A stretch of DNA of 64,000 nucleotides from JAKVJE01 sp047722305 (GTDB lineage: Bacteria > Actinomycetota > Actinomycetes > Actinomycetales > Microbacteriaceae), in NCBI GenBank assembly GCA_047722305.1, contig JBDNYM010000001.1, forward strand, positions 1 through 64,000, read 5' to 3'. The translations under genes and the position numbers were made by a program. Under the pieces are notes generated by a model. It saw nothing but the letters and a program-made list of their open reading frames with translations, made no database searches and had not been told where the DNA came from. Positions 58,764 through 64,000 of the stretch are shown here, one piece after another (position 1 is the stretch's first letter; each line of letters starts with the position of its first letter).

Positions 58764-59758
58764 GAATCACCCGTATCGCCCCGGCCGCGACCGCAGCAGT
58801 GCTGCTGGCGCTCGCGCTGGGCGGCTGCGCCGGCATCGACACTGGCACCGGCACCAACCAGAGCTCGGGGACGGCGGCGCTGCCGGCGAGCTGCAAGTCG
58901 GGCACCCCGTCGATCGCCGTGCTGCTGCCCAACCTGACCAACCCCTACTACGTCGCCATGAAGAAGGGCTTCGAAGACGAGGCCAAGGCGCAGGGGTACT
59001 CGGCCAAGGTGCAGATCGCCAACGACGACGACGCCAACCAGCTCGCCCAGGCCCAGGCCGCGCTGCAGGACAAGCCCTGCGCGCTGGCCCTCAACCCGGT
59101 CAACTCCGAGCCCGCCGCCGCCATCGTGCGGGCCGCCAACGACGCCGGGGTGCCGGTGTTCAACGTGAACGTCGGGGTCTCGGAGACCGCCATGAAGTCG
59201 CAGGGCGCGCACATCGTCCAGTACCTCGGGGCCGACAACGTCGCCGGCGGCAAGGCCATGGCGACGCAGGCGCTCAAGGACCTCGGCGACGACGCCGAGC
59301 TGAACATCGGCCTGGTCACCGCCCCCGATCAGACGATCGTGGTGTCCCGCGACAAGGGCTTCAAGCAGGAGATCGCCTCGGACTCCAAGGCCAAGGTGGT
59401 CGCCACCGTCGACGGGAAGGTGCAGCTCGACACGGCGCTCAACGTGTCCTCCGCGATGATCCAGGGGAACCCGAGCATGAACGTCATCTTCGCGTCCACC
59501 GGCCCCGCCACCCAGGGGGCGCTGCAGGCCGTGCAGGCCTCCGGGCGTGACATCCAGGTGTACGGATTCTGCGCCAGCGAGCTGAAGCTCGAGGGCCACT
59601 ATCGGGCCTGCGTCGCCCAGGAGCCTGAGGACTACGGCAAACGCGTCGTCGAGCAGATCCGCGACCATGTGAAGGGGAAGAAGGTCCCGGCCACCGTGCT
59701 GCGCCCGCTGAAGCAGTTCGTCACCGGCGAGACCCCCGCCGCGGGCGAGGTCGGCTGA
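58760..59758 (+). CDS. Sugar ABC transporter substrate-binding lipoprotein (RbsB-like)
   Basis: The extracellular receptor of the CUT2 importer, 332 residues. The lipobox LALGGCAG places the lipidated Cys near residue 23. The binding fold begins PSIAVLLPNLTNPYYVAMKK and has DKPCALALNPVNSEPAAAIV, GVPVFNVNVGVSE and YLGADNVAGGKAMA, typical of ribose/galactose-type receptors. AGGAGGAAAG precedes the ATG at 58760. Confidence 0.92.
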   Translation: MRITRIAPAATAAVLLALALGGCAGIDTGTGTNQSSGTAALPASCKSGTPSIAVLLPNLTNPYYVAMKKGFEDEAKAQGYSAKVQIANDDDANQLAQAQAALQDKPCALALNPVNSEPAAAIVRAANDAGVPVFNVNVGVSETAMKSQGAHIVQYLGADNVAGGKAMATQALKDLGDDAELNIGLVTAPDQTIVVSRDKGFKQEIASDSKAKVVATVDGKVQLDTALNVSSAMIQGNPSMNVIFASTGPATQGALQAVQASGRDIQVYGFCASELKLEGHYRACVAQEPEDYGKRVVEQIRDHVKGKKVPATVLRPLKQFVTGETPAAGEVG

Positions 59759-59759
59759 G

Positions 59760-61304
59760 ATGACCGCGACGGAGACACCCGGCCAGGCGGCCGGATTCCG
59801 GGCCGAGAATGTCGTCAAGACCTTCGCCGGGGTCCCCGCCCTGTCCGGGGTCTCCGTCGCGCTCCGCCCCGGGCAGGTGGTCGGGCTGGTCGGCCACAAC
59901 GGCGCCGGCAAATCGACCCTGCTGAAGGCGCTCGCAGGCGTGCACCGGCCCGACTCGGGGCGGCTCGTGCTCGACGGGCGCGCGGTGCACTTCTCGTCCC
60001 CCGCCGAGGCCCTGTCGCTGGGCGTGGCCACGGTCTACCAGGAGCTCTCGCTGCTGCCCAATCTGACCGTCTCGCAGAACATCTGGCTCGGCCGCGAGCT
60101 CACCGGCCCCGGCGGGCTGCGGATGGCCGAGATGCGGCGGCGCTCGCAGGCGCTGGTGGACGAGTTCGGCCTCGACGTGGACGTCGACACCGCGCTCGGC
60201 CACTACCCGGTCGCCACCCGGCAGCTGCTGGAGATCGCCGTCGCGGCGGCGAAGCACGCCAAGTACCTGCTGCTCGACGAACCCACCACCTCGCTGGAGG
60301 GCAAGCAGGTCGACGATCTGCTCCAGTACCTCCAGACCCTGGTGCAGAAGTCGGGGGTCGGCATCCTGATCGTCGACCACAAGCTCGACGAGCTCTACCA
60401 GATATGCGACCGCATCATCGCCCTGGTGGACGGGCGGGTCCGCATCGACGCCGACGCCAGCCGGGTGCCGCATGAGGAAGTCGTTCAGGCCATCGTCGGC
60501 GACGAGGATGAGGCCGTGCCCGTCGATGTGCCTGCGGTCGGGGTGTCCTCGGCGGCGCCATCCCAGGTGGCGCTGTCGGCCACGGATGTGCATGGTCCCT
60601 CCCTGCACGGCGTCACCCTGGAGGCGCGCAGCGGGCAGGTGCTCGGCCTCTACGGCCTCATCGGCTCGGGGCGCACCGAGTTCCTGCGCTCGCTGATCGG
60701 GATGGAGCCGATCACCGCCGGGCAGCTCGAGCTGTTCGGCCAGCGCTATGCGCCTCGCAGCGTCGCCGCCGCGATGCGACGCGGCGTGGCGTACCTCACG
60801 GAGGAGCGCAAAACCGACGGGATCGTTCCGGGCATGGACAGCTCGCTCAATGCCGCCCTGCCGGTGGTCGAGCGCTACGCCCGCGGCGGGTGGCTCAGGC
60901 TGTCACGGCTGCGGCGCGAGACCCGGGCGCTCCTCGACCGCATGCGTATCAAGGGCGACCTCACCGGTCCCATCGAGGCCCTGTCCGGCGGCAACCAGCA
61001 GAAGGTGCTCCTGGCTCGCGCCATCGCCCAGCGGCCCCGGCTGCTGCTGCTGGACGAGCCGACCAAGGGCGTCGATATCGGGGTCAAAGCCGAGATCCAC
61101 CAGATGCTGCGCCAGATGGCGGATGCTGAGAATATCGCCCTGATCGTCGCCTCCTCCGAGGAAGAGGAGATCCTCGACGTGAGCGACACCGTGGCCGTGT
61201 TCGTCAACGGGCGCACCGTGGGGCCCGCCCTGCCCGTGGACGAGGTCGGGGTCAGCGACCTGCGCCGGATGGCGTGGGGCGGTCGGGTGGCAGAACGCGG
61301 CTAG
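59760..61304 (+). CDS. Sugar ABC transporter ATP-binding protein (RbsA/XylG-like)
   Basis: The twin ATPase subunit of the CUT2 importer, 514 residues. The first half has Walker A GHNGAGKSTLLKALAGV, Q-loop TVYQELSLLPNLTV and Walker B YLLLDEPTTSLEG. The second half has a non-canonical Walker A GLIGSGRTEFLRSLIG, the signature LSGGNQQKVLLARAIA and LLLLDEPTKGVDIGVKAEI, as usual for RbsA-type proteins. It starts one base after the receptor gene. With the kinase it makes an uptake-and-phosphorylation operon. Confidence 0.93.
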   Translation: MTATETPGQAAGFRAENVVKTFAGVPALSGVSVALRPGQVVGLVGHNGAGKSTLLKALAGVHRPDSGRLVLDGRAVHFSSPAEALSLGVATVYQELSLLPNLTVSQNIWLGRELTGPGGLRMAEMRRRSQALVDEFGLDVDVDTALGHYPVATRQLLEIAVAAAKHAKYLLLDEPTTSLEGKQVDDLLQYLQTLVQKSGVGILIVDHKLDELYQICDRIIALVDGRVRIDADASRVPHEEVVQAIVGDEDEAVPVDVPAVGVSSAAPSQVALSATDVHGPSLHGVTLEARSGQVLGLYGLIGSGRTEFLRSLIGMEPITAGQLELFGQRYAPRSVAAAMRRGVAYLTEERKTDGIVPGMDSSLNAALPVVERYARGGWLRLSRLRRETRALLDRMRIKGDLTGPIEALSGGNQQKVLLARAIAQRPRLLLLDEPTKGVDIGVKAEIHQMLRQMADAENIALIVASSEEEEILDVSDTVAVFVNGRTVGPALPVDEVGVSDLRRMAWGGRVAERG

Positions 61305-61348
61305 GCTCGGGCCATCCGATCGTCGCCGTCCCGAGGAGCACGTGTCAT

Positions 61349-62065
61349 ATGCCGGTCAACGAGTACGGTCAGCGGATCGGGCCGGCGCTGCCCGACTGGA
61401 CCTCTCGTCCCCGGCCGCCGCGGGAGGTGCTGGAGGGGCGGTACTGCCGCCTGGAACCGCTCTCCGCCGACCGGCACGCGGCCGGGCTGTTCGCGGTCTA
61501 CCAGCCTGCCGGCGGCGCGCTGTGGACGTACCTCGGAGTCGGCCCCTTCGCTGACGAGGCCGAGTACGCGCGGTATGCGCGGTCGATCGAGTCCTCCACC
61601 GACCCGCTCTTCTTCGCCATCGTCGACCGCGCCGATGGCGCCCCGGTCGGATCGTTCGCGCTGCAGCGGCAGGACCCGGACAGCGGGGTCATCGAGATCG
61701 GGTGGGTGGTGTTCTCCCCGCGGATGCAGCACACCCGGCTGTCCACCGAGGCGCACGCCCTGCTGCTCGCGCTCGTCTTCGACCGCCTCGGCTACCGGCG
61801 GTGCGAGTGGAAATGCGACCACCTGAACGGCCCGTCGCGGCGGGCCGCCGAGCGGCTCGGGTTCATCTTCGAGGGGACGTTCCGCCGCGCCCACGTGTAC
61901 AAGCGGCGCAGCCGGGACACCGACTGGCTGGCGATCACCGACGCCGACTGGCCCGGGTGCCGCGCCGCGCTGGACGCCTGGCTGTCGCCGGACAATTTCG
62001 ACGCCGCCGGACGCCAGCGCTCAGCGCTGGGCGAGTACCGCGTCGAGGCCCGCCACCAGGAGTGA
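61349..62065 (+). CDS. GNAT acetyltransferase, RimL-like
   Basis: A 238-residue enzyme of the widespread family that begins MPVNEYGQRIGPALPDW. LEGRYCRLEPLSADRHAAGL, then IEIGWVVFSPRMQHTRLSTE (acetyl-CoA site), YRRCEWKCDHLNGPSRRAAE and LGFIFEGTFRRAHVYKRRSR complete the GNAT core. Substrate is not known. GAGGAG lies upstream of the ATG at 61349. Its end overlaps the convergent MFS gene by 45 bases. Confidence 0.9.
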   Translation: MPVNEYGQRIGPALPDWTSRPRPPREVLEGRYCRLEPLSADRHAAGLFAVYQPAGGALWTYLGVGPFADEAEYARYARSIESSTDPLFFAIVDRADGAPVGSFALQRQDPDSGVIEIGWVVFSPRMQHTRLSTEAHALLLALVFDRLGYRRCEWKCDHLNGPSRRAAERLGFIFEGTFRRAHVYKRRSRDTDWLAITDADWPGCRAALDAWLSPDNFDAAGRQRSALGEYRVEARHQE

Positions 62066-63220
62066 GACGGCCGAGACGGCGGCGCCGAGCAGACATACCG
62101 CGCCCCAGCCGGCCGTCTGCCACGCCCACAGCCCGGCCGCCGATCCCACGGCCCCGCCGACGAAATAGCTGGTCATGTACACCGAGTTCAGACGCGCCCG
62201 CGCCGCCGGGTCGAGGGCGAACACGATGCTCTGATTGCTGACGTGCGCGCCCTGCAGGCCCACATCCAGCAGCACCATCGCGACGACGAACCAGAACAGG
62301 ACGAACTGCCCGGCGTACACGGCCGTCCAGCTCGCCAGCGACACGCCCAGGCAGGCGAACGTGGTCGGCAGGGTGAGGCCGCGGTCGGCCAGCCGGCCGG
62401 CCACCGTGGCCATCAGCGCCCCCAGCACGGCGGCCAGCCCCACCAGCCCGATCTGCAGCTCGTTCAGATCGAACCGGTCGCCGAGCATGAACGCCATCGT
62501 CGCGAACATGGAGCTCATGCCGGCGAACGTCAGTCCGCCCAGCGCCGACCGGGTCGCCAGCCGCGGATACGTGCGCAGCAGCCGGGGCAGCGAGGCCATG
62601 ACGTGCGCGTACGACGCGCCGGAGTGCGCCGGCGAGGTGGGCAGCATGCGCCACAGGACGACCGCCATGGCCGCCATGACCGCGGCCGTCAGCCGGTAGG
62701 CGGTCTGCCAGCCGCCGAGCGGCGTGAGCAGCCCCGAGATGCTGCGCCCTAGCAGCACGCCCACCAGCAGTCCGCTCATGATGACGCCGACGGTGCGTCC
62801 GGCCCGCCTCGGATCGGACAGCTCGGCCGCGAACGGCACCAGCACCTGGGCGGCGACGGAGAAGAATCCCGCGATCCCGGTGCCGATCAGCAGCACGCCG
62901 ATGCTGCTCGAGAACCCGCACAGCGCCTGGCCGGCTGCGCTGGCCAGCAGCAGCCCCACCGCCAGCCGGCGCTTGTCCACCAGATCGCCGAGCGGGACGA
63001 GCAGCAGCAGCCCGATCCCATAGGACACCTGTGCCACCGTCACGCTCGCGCCCGCCAGCGCGTCGCTGGTGTGCAAGACGCGGGCGATGGTGCCCAGCAG
63101 CGGCTGGTTGAAGTAGTTGCCGCCGGCGCACAGCCCCGTGGTGACCGCCATCACGGCGACCAAGGGGGCGGAGAGTCGGGGCGACGGACGGGCGGAGGAC
63201 GGAGCGGACGGAGCGGTCAT
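62021..63220 (-). CDS. MFS transporter
   Basis: A 399-residue 12-helix major facilitator of the sugar-efflux or multidrug type. AVTTGLCAGGNYFNQPLL and QVSYGIGLLLLVPLGDLVDK are the first helices and loop A motif; LLGRSISGLLTPLGGWQTAY is in the middle. It is compact without tails. Substrate is not predictable from context. Confidence 0.88.
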   Translation of the reverse strand: MTAPSAPSSARPSPRLSAPLVAVMAVTTGLCAGGNYFNQPLLGTIARVLHTSDALAGASVTVAQVSYGIGLLLLVPLGDLVDKRRLAVGLLLASAAGQALCGFSSSIGVLLIGTGIAGFFSVAAQVLVPFAAELSDPRRAGRTVGVIMSGLLVGVLLGRSISGLLTPLGGWQTAYRLTAAVMAAMAVVLWRMLPTSPAHSGASYAHVMASLPRLLRTYPRLATRSALGGLTFAGMSSMFATMAFMLGDRFDLNELQIGLVGLAAVLGALMATVAGRLADRGLTLPTTFACLGVSLASWTAVYAGQFVLFWFVVAMVLLDVGLQGAHVSNQSIVFALDPAARARLNSVYMTSYFVGGAVGSAAGLWAWQTAGWGAVCLLGAAVSAVSLLVAGLDAVLAQR

Positions 63221-63365
63221 GACCGGCTCATTCTCGGTCGTGTCCGGGGATGGGACAAGCCCGCTCGTGTCGGGGCGTCACGAGCCTGGTCCGGGCTGCC
63301 TGGCGCGGGACCGCGCCGGGGCTCGGGACACCTCCTCCGGCATCGCTGCGGCTTACACTCCGGTC

Positions 63366-63758
63366 ATGGCCGAGAACCCGGAGCACGCCCTGCAGCGGCT
63401 CGCCGGGTCGAAGTTCCGGGCCAGCTTCCACTTGAACGCGGCCGACCGGGCGTACGCGCGCGCTCGCGGCCGCGACCTCGTCGCCGCGCACGCGCACGAT
63501 CTGCTCGCCGGCCGGATCGGCGCGGCGCATCCCCGCAACGACGGCCGCCAGACCCCGTACCGTGGGCATCCCGTGTTCACCGCCCAGCACGCGACCGCTA
63601 CCTGCTGTCGCGGGTGCGTGCAGAAGTGGCACGGCATCCCGGAGGGGCGGGAGCTGACCGCCGCCGAGCTCGACCGCCTCGTCGCACTCGTGATGGCCTG
63701 GATCGACCGCGACCTGTCGCTCCCGGAGCCGTCCCCGTCGCCTCGCCGCCATCGGTAA
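63366..63758 (+). CDS. DUF4186 family protein
   Basis: A 130-residue protein of the DUF4186 family. LAGSKFRASFHLNAADRAYA, NDGRQTPYRGHPVFTAQHAT and CCRGCVQKWHGIPEGREL are the family core, with the conserved Cys-Cys-x-x-Cys and several His that may bind metal. Function unknown. It starts at ATG 63366. Confidence 0.88.
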   Translation: MAENPEHALQRLAGSKFRASFHLNAADRAYARARGRDLVAAHAHDLLAGRIGAAHPRNDGRQTPYRGHPVFTAQHATATCCRGCVQKWHGIPEGRELTAAELDRLVALVMAWIDRDLSLPEPSPSPRRHR

Positions 63759-63863
63759 TTCACCTCCCGGCCACCCCGGCGGCACCGTCGCGTCGCTTCC
63801 GCTTCGTAGGTTGTGACCGGTAGCGGGCGGTTGACAGGCCCCCGCACGCATCGAGGAGGACGA

Positions 63864-64000
63864 ATGCACCTGCATCACAAGATCTTGACGGCGACCGCGC
63901 TGGCCGCGGTCGCCGGCCTGGCGCTCACCGGATGCTCGGCGTCCGGTGCGGGGTCGTCGTCGAGCGCCGCGGACGCCAAGACCGCCACCAGCATCGACGC
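63864..64000 (+). CDS. Lipoprotein, probable ABC substrate-binding protein, cut by window end
   Basis: The first 45 residues are visible. HKILTATALAAVAGLALTGC is a signal peptide with lipobox LTGC (Cys near residue 22), then a Ser/Ala linker. GAGGACGA precedes the ATG. The DAKTATSIDA stretch resembles binding proteins of the extracellular family 1 type, but the remainder lies beyond 64000. Confidence 0.6.
   Translation, partial: MHLHHKILTATALAAVAGLALTGCSASGAGSSSSAADAKTATSID

Overview
The window is 64 kb of high-GC actinobacterial chromosome. The lineage call rests on genes that are characteristic of Actinomycetota: mycothiol synthase (mshD), GlnR, CarD, DUF3263 plus LytR_C upstream of groEL, the XPB-type helicase with its helicase-C partner, DUF3027, a DtxR/IdeR-type regulator, an NlpC/P60 protein with a SKNAGRH-type N-terminus, and galU-rimJ-sepX. 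Several neighbourhoods differ from the mycobacterial order: ispD/ispF are missing between carD and cysS, and moeA/glp is missing between galU and rimJ. The family or genus cannot be fixed from the sequence alone. No rRNA, insertion sequence, integrase or CRISPR array was found.

Region 1 (1-9.2 kb): mshD (cut by the window edge) and glnR on the minus strand, then a plus-strand run of a 45-residue membrane peptide, a nitrobindin-like protein, YgfZ, phosphoglycerate mutase, CarD, CysS, RlmB and a membrane-anchored DsbA-like thioredoxin protein. tRNA-Thr(TGT) is followed by an AT-richer patch with a DUF2335 membrane protein and an orphan 102-residue protein. Perfect DnaA-box 9-mers sit just upstream of carD and just after the tRNA.

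Region 2 (9.3-18.4 kb, minus strand): an LPKTG surface protein with a lamin-tail domain, then an msrB, histidine kinase, response regulator, MacB-type ATPase and two tandem FtsX permeases, laid out like an envelope-stress sensing and ABC-efflux module.

Region 3 (18.4-31.7 kb): DUF3263, LytR_C and groEL behind two CIRCE operators; a PhoR/PhoP-like two-component pair; the XPB helicase pair; cold-shock protein, DUF3027 and MFS; serC divergent from a DtxR-type regulator.

Region 4 (31.8-42.5 kb): secreted NlpC/P60 peptidase, tRNA-Arg(CCT), AI-2E transporter, two small membrane proteins, a 1212-residue helicase-like protein that has lost its Walker A lysine, mscL, 5-formyl-THF cyclo-ligase, galU, rimJ and the cell-division gene sepX/glpR.

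Region 5 (42.5-55.9 kb, accessory): an LLM-flavoprotein, MarR and FMN-reductase operon; a histidine phosphatase; an MFS exporter with an apparent homopolymer frameshift; tRNA-Ala(CGC); a glutamine amidotransferase; an M20 amidohydrolase; an orphan amino-acid binding lipoprotein; divergent TetR and SDR; SnoaL-like and LtrA proteins. Three intergenic spacers here (about 42.6, 46.2 and 48.9 kb) carry members of one palindromic repeat family built on an ACTCAGG/CCTGAGT core, the most unusual non-coding signal in the window.

Region 6 (55.9-64 kb): a ROK repressor divergent from a xylulokinase-like kinase and a complete RbsCBA-type sugar ABC transporter, then a GNAT, an MFS transporter, a DUF4186 protein and the start of a lipoprotein cut by the window end.
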